The notes under the pieces are model-generated. The model was given only the letters and a program-made list of their open reading frames with translations. It had not been told where the DNA came from and did no database searches. DNA of 64,000 bases from Pelagibius litoralis (lineage in GTDB: Bacteria > Pseudomonadota > Alphaproteobacteria > Kiloniellales > DSM-21159), in the NCBI GenBank assembly GCA_029287455.1, contig JARFRB010000033.1, positions 1 to 64,000 on the forward strand. The letters run 5' to 3'. The position numbers were made by a program, and so were the translations under genes. This document shows positions 1 through 7,397 of the stretch, in pieces; the stretch's first letter is position 1, and every line of letters starts with the position of its first letter.

Positions 1-30
1 TCGGCAGCGTCAGATGTGTATAAGAGACAG
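1..30. other. Illumina Nextera adapter remnant at contig end
   Basis: The first 30 bases match the Nextera read-1 transposase adapter, lacking only its first three bases. Bases 12-30 are the 19-base Tn5 mosaic end. This is library-construction sequence, not biology, so genomic sequence starts at about base 31. It gives the first gene an artificial C-terminus (LSLIHI followed by a stop). Confidence 0.97.
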
Positions 31-477
31 CACGGGGGCTTCCTCGATAAGATCCAATAGCGCCGTATCGACCGCCTGCTGATCCACGTGCAACGCGCGG
101 ATTCGTGCCCAATCCGCTGCGTTTCGCTTGAAGTAGGCCTCGGCCTTGGTGGCCCAGACTTGCTTGACCGCCTCAAGACGATCCAGGTCCAGGGCATGAA
201 CGGACCCCTGCGTCGGCATCAAGTCGACAATAAGGCGCGCCAGATCGCCTTGCCCACGCCCTTGAGCCAGCCGGTAATAAGCCCAGCTGCCTTCCTGCTG
301 GCGTTCCAGCAAACCGGCCTCCACCAGGAGCTTTAGATGCCGGGAAACGCGCGGTTGGCTCTGCCCCAGGATGTCCACGAGCTCGCTAACCGTGAGCTCG
401 GCGTGCGCGCAAAGGCCAAGGATCCGCAATCGGGTGTCTTCGGCGGCCGCCCGCAATCCTTGCAGCAAAATGTCCAT
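31..477 (-). CDS. ArsR-family regulator with SAM-dependent methyltransferase domain (3' truncated by contig end)
   Basis: The N-terminal ~90 residues are an ArsR-type winged helix with the recognition stretch SELVDILGQSQPRVSRHLK and a GLLERQQEGSWAYYRL wing. The rest is the beginning of a region that in full-length homologues (about 330 residues) is a SAM-dependent methyltransferase. That domain is almost wholly missing because the gene runs into the adapter at base 30. The ATG at 477 is preferred over the in-frame TTG at 495 because a GGGGTG stretch lies just before it. The family is associated with SAM/SAH-responsive control of methionine-cycle genes in alphaproteobacteria; that assignment is inferred from architecture only. 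The gene is divergent from the aldolase at 685, and a palindrome at 514-527 sits in the shared promoter region. Confidence 0.85.
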
Positions 478-513
478 CGCACCCCAAAGAGTCAAAATTG
501 ACTGATAAATACA

Positions 514-527
514 GATATCAAGATATC
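514..527. promoter_or_regulatory. Candidate ArsR-type operator GATATCAAGATATC
   Basis: Two GATATC palindromes are separated by AA, so the 14-base element is itself an inverted repeat apart from the central AA/TT. It lies 37 bases upstream of the regulator's ATG at 477, inside an AT-rich stretch (about 495-550) that stands out from the GC-rich surroundings. Placement and symmetry suit an autoregulatory operator for the ArsR-type protein. Binding is inferred, not shown. Confidence 0.5.
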
Positions 528-684
528 CTTATTTCTTGATTTTTGCAAGGATTTTCTGCACCTCAGCTGGCCGCTTTAGCCGCCGCCCCCAACGGAATCC
601 GGAAAGCTTGCGAAACGCGTCCGGATCGGCACATGCTCTGGCCTGCCCGCCCGGCGAATCATCCCGGAATTGGAGGAAAACCGA

Positions 685-1458
685 ATGGCCGAGTTGCCAA
701 GGAACGAGTTCAAACGAGCGCTAGAGGAAGGGCGCCAGCAGATTGGCCTTTGGTCGAGCCTCAATAGCCCGATCGTGGCGGATATCCTTGGGGAGGCGGG
801 TTTCGACTGGATCGTGCTCGACAGCGAGCATGCAATCAATGAACTGCCCGAGACCATGCTTCAGATGATGGCGTTGCGCAGCGGAACCGGTGAGCCTGTG
901 ATTCGCCCTCCCTGGAACGATATGGTCATGATAAAGCGGTTTCTGGATGCCGGTGCCCGGACCCTGCTCATTCCAATGATCGAGTCTGCGGAGGAAGCGC
1001 GGGCGGCGGTTGCTTCTACCCGCTATCCGCCCGACGGCGTAAGGGGCGTGGCGACCTCTGTACGGGCAAGCCGCTATGGCCTCGTCCCGAATTATCATGC
1101 CCGAGCCGCCGAAGAAATCTGCGTTCTGCTGCAAGTGGAGACCCGCAAGGGTATGGACGCAATCGACGAGATCGCGGCGGTAGATGGCGTTGACGGCATC
1201 TTCATCGGCCCGTCGGATCTCGCCGCGGCCCTCGGGCATCTGGGCAACCCGACCCATCCCGAGGTGCAAGCAGCGATTTCCCATTGTCTTGCGCGCTGCA
1301 AAGCCGCGGGAAAGCCGGCCGGGATTCTGACGAGCCAGGAAGACCTTGCGCGGGGCTACGCGGAAAGCGGTTTTCTCTTCGTCGCCGTGGGCAGCGACAC
1401 GGGCCTGCTATTGCGAAATGCCAAAGAGCTCGCCGCCCGCTTTAGGCCCGATTCGTAA
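685..1458 (+). CDS. HpcH/HpaI-family class II aldolase (2-keto-3-deoxy acid aldolase)
   Basis: A 257-residue class II pyruvate aldolase. Members reversibly split 2-keto-4-hydroxy acids into pyruvate and an aldehyde using a divalent metal. Family motifs are intact: WIVLDSEHA with the catalytic His (about residue 49), QVET with a metal-binding Glu (about 152), and GIFIGPSDLAAALG with the second metal ligand Asp (about 178). The ATG at 685 follows a GGAGGAA ribosome-binding site and is better than the in-frame TTG at 670. The substrate cannot be decided: 4-hydroxy-2-oxoheptanedioate, 2-keto-3-deoxy-rhamnonate and similar compounds are all possible. No catabolic partner lies next to it. Its last ~100 bases overlap the tail of the opposing lipoprotein gene. 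Confidence 0.9.
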   Translation: MAELPRNEFKRALEEGRQQIGLWSSLNSPIVADILGEAGFDWIVLDSEHAINELPETMLQMMALRSGTGEPVIRPPWNDMVMIKRFLDAGARTLLIPMIESAEEARAAVASTRYPPDGVRGVATSVRASRYGLVPNYHARAAEEICVLLQVETRKGMDAIDEIAAVDGVDGIFIGPSDLAAALGHLGNPTHPEVQAAISHCLARCKAAGKPAGILTSQEDLARGYAESGFLFVAVGSDTGLLLRNAKELAARFRPDS

Positions 1459-1646
1459 GCGAAGGCATCCAGACAGCGGCCCTGGGACTTGGCTTCGGCC
1501 AAAGCCTCGGCCGACAGCAGCCAGCAATCCTCCACCTTCTTGTCGGCGGGGCGTTGAACACATCCCGAGAGCACGGGCAAAGCCAGCGCGAGGAAGAGGA
1601 ACGCCATCCGCCCTGGCGCCCTCGAAACGAAATCCAGCCACGTCAT
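1356..1646 (-). CDS. Small predicted lipoprotein coupled to the ankyrin ATPase gene
   Basis: A 96-residue protein whose signal peptide ends in a lipobox, PVLSGC, with acylated Cys at about residue 29. The mature part is only ~68 residues, contains two more Cys (VEDCWLL and GRCLDAF), and matches no family I recognise. The ATG overlaps the stop of the upstream AAA-ankyrin gene as ATGA, indicating translational coupling and one operon. The 3' end runs about 100 bases antisense into the aldolase gene. The last ~30 residues are therefore composition-poor, and the true protein could in principle end earlier if a frame error exists. The lipobox and the coupling are the main support for calling it real. 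Confidence 0.6.
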   Translation of the reverse strand: MTWLDFVSRAPGRMAFLFLALALPVLSGCVQRPADKKVEDCWLLSAEALAEAKSQGRCLDAFAYESGLKRAASSLAFRNSRPVSLPTATKRKPLSA

Positions 1647-3589
1647 CTAATGCTTTCGGCCCCCTGAAGCATTCTGATCGTATCGGCGGTTCCCCGGCGC
1701 TCCGCGAAATCCACAGCCGACATCCCTTGCGAATTGCGCAAGTTCGGGTCGGCGCCGGCCGCCAGCAGCCGCGCCACCACCTTTCTGTGCCCGACGGCCG
1801 CCGCATACATCAGCGCCGTCGTGTTTTGCAGACCCAAGGCATCGACCGCTACGCCAGCGTCCAGCAAACGTTCCACGATCGCCAATTCGCCGCGCATGAC
1901 AGCCGCCATCAAAGCCGTGCGCCCATCCCGATTGCCCAGATGCGGATCGGCACCTGCGGCAAGCAAGACCTCGACGCTGGCCTCGTCGCCGTTCCAGGCG
2001 GCATACATCAAGGCCGTGGTTTGCTGATCGTTCCATTGGTCCGGATTCGCGCCTTGCCCCAACAGCCGACGCACTTCCTCGGACTGCGCAGCCTTGGCCG
2101 CTCTGATCAAGGGTGTGGACCCTTGGGCATCGCGGCGCGTTAGGGCTGCGTGCTGGGCGCGGCCGAACTCGGCGGGGCGCTTCAACCCAGGCCGGGGCGC
2201 GACTGAGGGGCGATCGGGCGCGGTCGCCCTATCCACTGACGGCTCGGGCCGGGTGGACCGCTCCACAACGGAGTTAGGAACCTCATCATTCCGGGAGTAG
2301 CCCGGCGAGATCGTGGAGCGCTCCGCCTCGAATCCGCTGGACTTCAGCCCCGGATGCACCTCAGACACTTCCACGGTCGGCAGTGGCGCCAAATCCTCCC
2401 CAATGGGTCCGCTCGTGGTGGCGCGAACACCCTCTTGCGTCTCCGATTCCGGCAGCGCGGCACCACGGCGATCTTCCCGTGCATCCGAGACCAGGGCGAA
2501 CCAAGCCGTGGCGGCGGCCACCACAATCCCACCCGTCCAACCCGCGAGACGGCGAAACCTCAGCCGCGGCGCCTCAGGGGCTTTCGACATGGCGAAACCC
2601 GCCGCGGCGGCCGGCCTTTTCGCGCCGCTTGACAGGGTTCGGAGTGCCTCGCGGTCGGGGCCATCGACCGCGATCGCCTTCGCCATGGTGTCGAGCCGCT
2701 TTGACACGGCTCGGCCTTTCTGGCGCTCTGCACGCAGCGGCTCCGGCCGCGATTCAGGAAGCGCAGGCCCGTCGGCCGAAGGCTCTTCCGGCGGCGGCAC
2801 TTTAACCAGAAGGTCGGACCAAGCTTCGCCGTGAACGCGTGCCACCCGCCGGTCGACGCTTCCCAAGCGATCGAAGGCCGCGATCACGTCGGTCAGCTTC
2901 ACGAGATTGCTGGATCTCGAACGCGCCTGCCCGCACGCCGCCTTCGCCAAGCAAACTAGTCGCCCGGGCGCGCCCTCGGCGCGCCTCAGGATTTCGGCCC
3001 GCGCGTTTGAGGAGACGGTGAAAGGGTCTTGCCCGTCCCCGGAATGAAAAACCCGGTCGAGCAGGCTTCCCGCCTCTTCCTCACCCAGCGGGTAGAGCCG
3101 GTAGGCGGTTTGACACTCGCTGGGGATCTTGCCGGATGCCCGCTTGAAGCGCTCTTCCGCGTCGAGGGAGCCCGCGAGAACGAGGTGTCCATCGCGGGCC
3201 AGGATCGCGGTCTCGATCAAGTCGACAAGGATCGCGAGGTCACCGTCAGCCAGCCGGTCCGCGTCATCGATCAGTAACACCGCGCCGCCGCGGCGAGCGC
3301 GAGCGACCAAGCGCTCCAGAAGCGATTTGTCCAGCGCGGGAGCCGAAACGTAAAGGGGCTCCACGGCTCCGCCGCCATGACCCAGAACAGCCGCCAAGCG
3401 CTTAAGCGCGGCGGTTTTCCCCATGCCGCATGCACCCAGAACGAAGCTCACCCCGCCGCCGCCAGGCGGCGCGCTTTCATCGCCCCGCTCCCGAACGATT
3501 GAGGCGACGAAACGATCGAGCCACTCGGGATCTTTCCAAAGGGGGCTCTCCTGCCCCAGCCGCGTCCCGGCGCTTCCCATCCTTGGCAT
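1643..3589 (-). CDS. AAA ATPase - transmembrane - ankyrin-repeat protein
   Basis: About 648 residues. Residues ~15-265 form an ExeA/TniB-like AAA ATPase with Walker A GACGMGKTA (52-60) and Walker B AVLLIDDADRL (103-113). A low-complexity charged linker follows, then one transmembrane segment (about 350-367, GWTGGIVVAAATAWFALV) preceded by basic residues, which predicts a cytoplasmic ATPase and a periplasmic C-terminus. After a Pro/Ser/Thr-rich stalk come five ankyrin repeats (~490-648, for example TALMYAAWNGDEASVEVLLAAGADP). ExeA/GspA proteins of type II secretion share the ATPase-TM plan but carry a peptidoglycan-binding domain outside; here ankyrins take that place. The start at 3589 is chosen because translation from the more upstream codon gives an unlikely leader; its ribosome-binding site is weak. 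The gene is coupled to the lipoprotein gene downstream. Function unknown. Confidence 0.8.
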   Translation of the reverse strand: MPRMGSAGTRLGQESPLWKDPEWLDRFVASIVRERGDESAPPGGGGVSFVLGACGMGKTAALKRLAAVLGHGGGAVEPLYVSAPALDKSLLERLVARARRGGAVLLIDDADRLADGDLAILVDLIETAILARDGHLVLAGSLDAEERFKRASGKIPSECQTAYRLYPLGEEEAGSLLDRVFHSGDGQDPFTVSSNARAEILRRAEGAPGRLVCLAKAACGQARSRSSNLVKLTDVIAAFDRLGSVDRRVARVHGEAWSDLLVKVPPPEEPSADGPALPESRPEPLRAERQKGRAVSKRLDTMAKAIAVDGPDREALRTLSSGAKRPAAAAGFAMSKAPEAPRLRFRRLAGWTGGIVVAAATAWFALVSDAREDRRGAALPESETQEGVRATTSGPIGEDLAPLPTVEVSEVHPGLKSSGFEAERSTISPGYSRNDEVPNSVVERSTRPEPSVDRATAPDRPSVAPRPGLKRPAEFGRAQHAALTRRDAQGSTPLIRAAKAAQSEEVRRLLGQGANPDQWNDQQTTALMYAAWNGDEASVEVLLAAGADPHLGNRDGRTALMAAVMRGELAIVERLLDAGVAVDALGLQNTTALMYAAAVGHRKVVARLLAAGADPNLRNSQGMSAVDFAERRGTADTIRMLQGAESIR

Positions 3590-3765
3590 GCGTGTTTCCC
3601 GCTGATTCTTTCCGCGCACGGAATTATGACCAAGGCACAAAACGCCGTCAGGCGGACAAGGCGAGGTAACTCGCCTGAAAAGCAAGGCGCGTTCGGCATA
3701 AGCCGAGGAACCACGCTCAAACAGTGCGAAGCAGCCGGGGAGGCCCCGGTCGATGAAGCGGCGAG

Positions 3766-4350
3766 CTAGTGCAGGGCCTCGGAAACGGGCGCGATTGCGT
3801 GGCGGACCCGCTCTACGGCAACCTCGCCATGAAGCTGTTCGACGAGCCAGAGGCCCATATCCACCGCGGCAGCCGCCCCAGTGCAGCTCAGCAAGCGGTC
3901 ATCGCAAAGGAAGCGCACACCCTCCACCACCTCGGCACCTCCCAAGACCCGCAAGCTGGCCACCTGTGCCGGGTGGGTGGTGATGCAATGCCCCGCCGCC
4001 AAGCCCGCTGCCACCAAGGGAAAAGCGCCGCAGCCGACGGTGGCCAGAGTGCGGCAGCCAGGGCCGCAGGCCGCCAGCCAGGCGAGTATTCGCGGATCCT
4101 CCGCCGCCCGAAGCGCCCCGGATCCGCCGGGGATGAGAAGGATATCCGGTTGCGCCAGTTCATCGAGCGTACGGTCGGAGAGGATGCGTAGGCCGCTTTC
4201 ACAGCTGACCTCGCCGCCATCCAGAGACACCGTGAGGATCCGTAAGGCCTCACCCTCGCCCGGCCGGGCCGCGGCCAACACTTGTATGGGGCCGACGATA
4301 TCCATTTCCGCCGCGTCTTCGAACACCAAAACGGCGACGGTGAGGGTCAT
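3766..4350 (-). CDS. DJ-1/PfpI-family protein (class I glutamine amidotransferase-like)
   Basis: A 194-residue single-domain alpha/beta protein of the DJ-1/PfpI superfamily, close to the amidotransferase-like half of GlxA-type regulators but with no DNA-binding domain. Visible motifs are VAVLVFEDAAEMDIVGP at the N-terminus, DILLIPGGSG, and the nucleophile elbow TVGCGAFPLVAAG with Cys at about residue 107 (most relatives have CTGAF here). The Cys suggests hydrolase, chaperone or glyoxalase-like chemistry, but the exact activity cannot be told. The ATG at 4350 follows a GGGGGAG site. It stands alone between the ankyrin ATPase and the L,D-transpeptidase, all on the minus strand. Confidence 0.82.
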   Translation of the reverse strand: MTLTVAVLVFEDAAEMDIVGPIQVLAAARPGEGEALRILTVSLDGGEVSCESGLRILSDRTLDELAQPDILLIPGGSGALRAAEDPRILAWLAACGPGCRTLATVGCGAFPLVAAGLAAGHCITTHPAQVASLRVLGGAEVVEGVRFLCDDRLLSCTGAAAAVDMGLWLVEQLHGEVAVERVRHAIAPVSEALH

Positions 4351-4488
4351 CGCGCTCCCCCATGTCTCACAAGCCAAACTCGCTTAGTATCACCACGGCG
4401 TGCAGAGTGAGACAACGGCGAAATTCGCAAAGCCCCCTTGCGACCGCGCCGCGAGGGCGCGGTGGGGGCCCGGGGTTGGGTCCGGCCC

Positions 4489-5064
4489 CTAGGGCAAGAT
4501 GACGATGGTCGTACCATCGTCCACCATGCGCCAGATCTCCTCGATCTCCGCATTGGTGACCGCGATGCACCCCTCGGTCCAGTCCCGCTGGGGATGCTCC
4601 ACGTAGCGGGCGCTAAACCCATTAGGAAGGCCATGGATCATGATCAGTTCGCCGGGGGAATGACCGGCCTCCCGGGCGCGGGCGATATCGCTGACAGCCG
4701 GATAAGAGATATGCAAGGAGAGATGGAAATCGCTATCCGGGTTGCGCCAATCGATGATGTACTGGCCCTCCGGCGTGCGCCCGTCACCTTGGCGCTGCTT
4801 CGGACCATCCGGATTGCGCCCCAGGGCCACCCGGTAATGACGAAGCAACTCCTGCCCGTGCCAAAGCTCCAGCCGGCGCTCCCCCTTTCGAATCAAAACC
4901 AGATCAGCTTTATTAAGACTACTGTTATATGATAGCCGTGGGGTATCCGCATGAACGCCAGAGGGCTGCGCGATCAGCGCCATACCAAGACATGCTGCTA
5001 GCGCCGCGCCGCCCAAAGGGAAGATCGCGAGAAACCTTCGAAAACACCGCAACATTTGCCCCAC
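4489..5064 (-). CDS. L,D-transpeptidase family protein (YkuD/YafK-like)
   Basis: A 191-residue exported protein: an N-terminal hydrophobic segment (about residues 11-33), then a YkuD catalytic domain. The active-site signature is HGLPNG (His 144) followed by DWTEGCIAVTN (Cys 166); Thr-Glu replaces the more usual Ser-x before Gly-Cys, as in YafK/DpaA-like members. The domain order fits a periplasmic enzyme that makes, or in some members hydrolyses, bonds to meso-diaminopimelate in peptidoglycan stems. It is divergent from a second, differently built L,D-transpeptidase at 5159, and an Lpp-like lipoprotein gene lies 1.1 kb away. Whether it is a transpeptidase or a DpaA-like amidase cannot be settled from the sequence. 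Confidence 0.85.
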   Translation of the reverse strand: MGQMLRCFRRFLAIFPLGGAALAACLGMALIAQPSGVHADTPRLSYNSSLNKADLVLIRKGERRLELWHGQELLRHYRVALGRNPDGPKQRQGDGRTPEGQYIIDWRNPDSDFHLSLHISYPAVSDIARAREAGHSPGELIMIHGLPNGFSARYVEHPQRDWTEGCIAVTNAEIEEIWRMVDDGTTIVILP

Positions 5065-5158
5065 CCAAAAAGGTCACACAGAAACTTCGACTCGCACGCA
5101 AAGTATAGCATCAATGAATTAGCAAATGTCTAATCATCGTTTAGAAGGCTACTTGGGA

Positions 5159-6037
5159 ATGTCACGGGCTCTTGCTTCGATTTTGGCGGCGCTTCTTTTA
5201 CAGGCGGCACCCGCCCATGCGGGGGCGATCGGCGAAATGGGCAGCTATTCCGCCGCGCATGAAGACACGCTGATGGATATCTCTCGGCGGTTCAACCTGG
5301 GTTTCGTGGAACTGCGTGCAGCCAATCCGGAGGTCGACGTGTGGCTGCCGGGCGATGGCACGGAGGTTCTGCTTCCCAGTTGGCACCTTCTGCCCAATGC
5401 CCCCCACGAAGGGATCGTTATCAATCTTTCGGAGATGCGGCTCTATCATTTTCCGAAGAACGGCGGACCCGTGGAAACCTTCCCGATCGGCATTGGCCGC
5501 GACGGGCGCCTCACGCCGGTCGGATCGACAACGGTGGTGCGCAAACTTAGCGACCCGACCTGGTACCCACCCGAATCGATCAGGAAAGAGAAGCCCGAGT
5601 TGCCGAGCGTTGTTCCGCCCGGCCCCGAGAACCCTCTTGGCCGCCACGCCCTTTATCTCGGCTGGCAAAGCTACTTGATCCACGGGACCAACCAGCCTGA
5701 CGGCGTGGGGCGCAGAATCAGCGCGGGCTGTATCCGTATGTACCCCGAGGATATCGAGCGCCTGTTCGCCACGGTAGACCCGAGCACGCCGGTCACCGTG
5801 GTCGATCAGCCGGTCAAGCTCGCGTGGATTGACGGGGAACTCTACATGGAGGTTCACCCCAATCAGGAGCAGGCCGATCAGATCGAGATGGACGGCGCGT
5901 TCGACCTCAAGTTGCCAAAGAACGTCATAGGGCAAGTCATTGAGGTTGCTGGGGAAGATTCCAAACGCCTGAACTGGCGCGCGATCGAGAATGCCGCGGT
6001 CGAGCGCAGAGGATATCCCCTACGCATCACGCGCTGA
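5159..6037 (+). CDS. L,D-transpeptidase with LysM-like domain (ErfK/YbiS type)
   Basis: About 292 residues with an Ala-rich signal peptide ending near AHA-GA. A LysM-like peptidoglycan-binding region (roughly 30-75, EDTLMDISRRFNLGFVELRAANP) precedes a YkuD domain with YLIHGTNQ (His 175) and RRISAGCIRMYPEDI (Cys 191), the classic HGT...SxGCIRM signature. This is the architecture of E. coli LdtA/B/C, which attach Lpp to peptidoglycan. The ATG at 5159 puts the signal peptide right at the N-terminus; an upstream ATG at 5126 has no ribosome-binding site and adds a charged leader. The gene is divergent from the other L,D-transpeptidase and convergent with the Lpp-like lipoprotein gene. Confidence 0.92.
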   Translation: MSRALASILAALLLQAAPAHAGAIGEMGSYSAAHEDTLMDISRRFNLGFVELRAANPEVDVWLPGDGTEVLLPSWHLLPNAPHEGIVINLSEMRLYHFPKNGGPVETFPIGIGRDGRLTPVGSTTVVRKLSDPTWYPPESIRKEKPELPSVVPPGPENPLGRHALYLGWQSYLIHGTNQPDGVGRRISAGCIRMYPEDIERLFATVDPSTPVTVVDQPVKLAWIDGELYMEVHPNQEQADQIEMDGAFDLKLPKNVIGQVIEVAGEDSKRLNWRAIENAAVERRGYPLRITR

Positions 6038-6118
6038 GGACGCGATAAACCCGGTGGGCCGTCCCGGGCACTCCAACCCGAACGGGCCAAGCTGAATTGG
6101 CCAAGCCGAACGGGGTGA

Positions 6119-6136
6119 CCGGCCTAGCCTGGCCGG
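6119..6136. terminator. Stem-loop between convergent ldt and lpp-like genes
   Basis: CCGGCC - TAGCCT - GGCCGG forms a 6-bp GC stem with a 6-base loop. It lies in the 139-base gap where the transpeptidase gene (plus) and the lipoprotein gene (minus) end facing each other. There is no T-run, so it is at best a weak terminator. Confidence 0.35.
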
Positions 6137-6176
6137 CACCCGCTGGAGCAATCGGAAACCCCGTGCTCGGGATAAG

Positions 6177-6452
6177 CTACTTGCGAATGCTGCGCTGGTA
6201 GGCCCGCTCGGCCTCTTCGGCAGAGGTGTTCGCGCTGTTGGCGGCCGTTTCGGCGCGCGTGGCGGCGTTTTCAGCCCGTGTCGCGGCCGTGTTGGCGCGG
6301 GTCGCCGCGTCTTCCGCCCGGTTGGCGGCGTCGCGGGTTTGTTCGAGAAGCGCGCGATCATCCTCGTTTAGGGTGCTGCTGCAAGCCGAAAGCCCAGCGG
6401 TCGAAACCGCGATGACCGCGACGGCCGCGAGCTTAGTAAATTTCGATGCCAT
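6177..6452 (-). CDS. Alanine-zipper outer-membrane lipoprotein, Lpp/OprI-like
   Basis: A 91-residue precursor with a lipobox at AGLSAC (Cys 24). The mature 68-residue chain is almost all heptads of Ala-rich helix (DAANRAEDAATRANTAATR and onward), the alanine-zipper pattern of Pseudomonas OprI and related to E. coli Lpp. It ends in SIRK. A C-terminal Arg-Lys is the feature by which Lpp and OprI are joined to the diaminopimelate of peptidoglycan by ErfK-type L,D-transpeptidases, and such an enzyme is encoded directly across the intergenic gap. Likely role: outer-membrane to peptidoglycan tether. Cross-linking in this organism is inferred. Confidence 0.85.
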   Translation of the reverse strand: MASKFTKLAAVAVIAVSTAGLSACSSTLNEDDRALLEQTRDAANRAEDAATRANTAATRAENAATRAETAANSANTSAEEAERAYQRSIRK

Positions 6453-6677
6453 TAAAATTCCCCTTTCTTTTCAGCTTGTGGGCACCGGCCCACGAGGTCG
6501 GCCCATGAAGTTGGCCCGGAGACGGCGAAACGGCGCGCTCCTGTGGTCGTGTACACCCGTGAACGATAAAGGTTCCCGAACAATCGAAAATTCTCCCCCT
6601 TCGCGCCTTCCCGCGCCGGAACTTTGTGCTATTCAGGGCGGCAACAACGACGATGAGTGGATGATGGAGGCTCGGCA

Positions 6678-7382
6678 ATGCCCCAGCTTGTTTTGCTGCG
6701 ACACGGTCAAAGCACCTGGAATATGGAAAATCGTTTCACCGGATGGACCGATGTCGATCTGAGCGACAAAGGCCGGGCGGAAGCGATGGAAGCCGCGCGG
6801 CTGATGCAGGCAAATGGGATCATTCCCGACGTCTGTTTCACCAGCGTGCTTAAGCGCGCCATCCGTACTCTGTGGATTGCCTTGGACGAGCTAGACCGCA
6901 TGTGGCTGCCGGTGACGCGCTCTTGGCGCCTTAACGAACGCCACTACGGCGCCTTGCAAGGTCTGAACAAAGCCGAGATGGCCGCCAAGGTGGGCGAGGA
7001 GCAGGTACATATCTGGCGCCGCAGCTACGACGTGCCCCCGCCCCCCCTGGAAAGCGACGACGCCCGCAGCGCGGCGCAGGATCCGCGCTATGCGGCCTTG
7101 GCGCCCGATCAAATTCCAGCCACGGAAAGCCTGAAAGATACCGTCGCGCGCGTTCTGCCGTACTGGCACGAGGCGATTAAGCCAGAATTGCTCGCCGGCC
7201 GAACCGTCTTGATCGTCGCGCACGGCAATAGCCTGCGGGGCTTAATGAAGTATCTGGAAGATATCTCGGACACGGAAATTCCGGGTGTCGAAATTCCCAC
7301 TGGCCTGCCCCTCTCCTACACCTTGAACGGCGATCTAGAGGTTGTCAGCAGGCGCTATCTGAACGAAAGCGCATCCGTGTAG
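6678..7382 (+). CDS. gpmA: 2,3-bisphosphoglycerate-dependent phosphoglycerate mutase
   Basis: A 234-residue cofactor-dependent phosphoglycerate mutase that interconverts 3- and 2-phosphoglycerate in the cytosol (glycolysis and gluconeogenesis). The phospho-histidine motif [10 protein letters not shown] (His 9), the substrate motif [13 protein letters not shown], the [13 protein letters not shown] block and the second catalytic His in VAHGNSLRG are all present. The ATG at 6678 follows a GGAGG site; an upstream in-frame ATG at 6657 would swallow it. Length and motifs are typical of the dPGM family rather than the broad phosphatase clan. It is convergent with the aspartate dehydrogenase gene, 15 bases away. 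Confidence 0.95.
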   Translation: MPQLVLLRHGQSTWNMENRFTGWTDVDLSDKGRAEAMEAARLMQANGIIPDVCFTSVLKRAIRTLWIALDELDRMWLPVTRSWRLNERHYGALQGLNKAEMAAKVGEEQVHIWRRSYDVPPPPLESDDARSAAQDPRYAALAPDQIPATESLKDTVARVLPYWHEAIKPELLAGRTVLIVAHGNSLRGLMKYLEDISDTEIPGVEIPTGLPLSYTLNGDLEVVSRRYLNESASV

Positions 7383-7397
7383 CCCAGGGCCAAGCCC

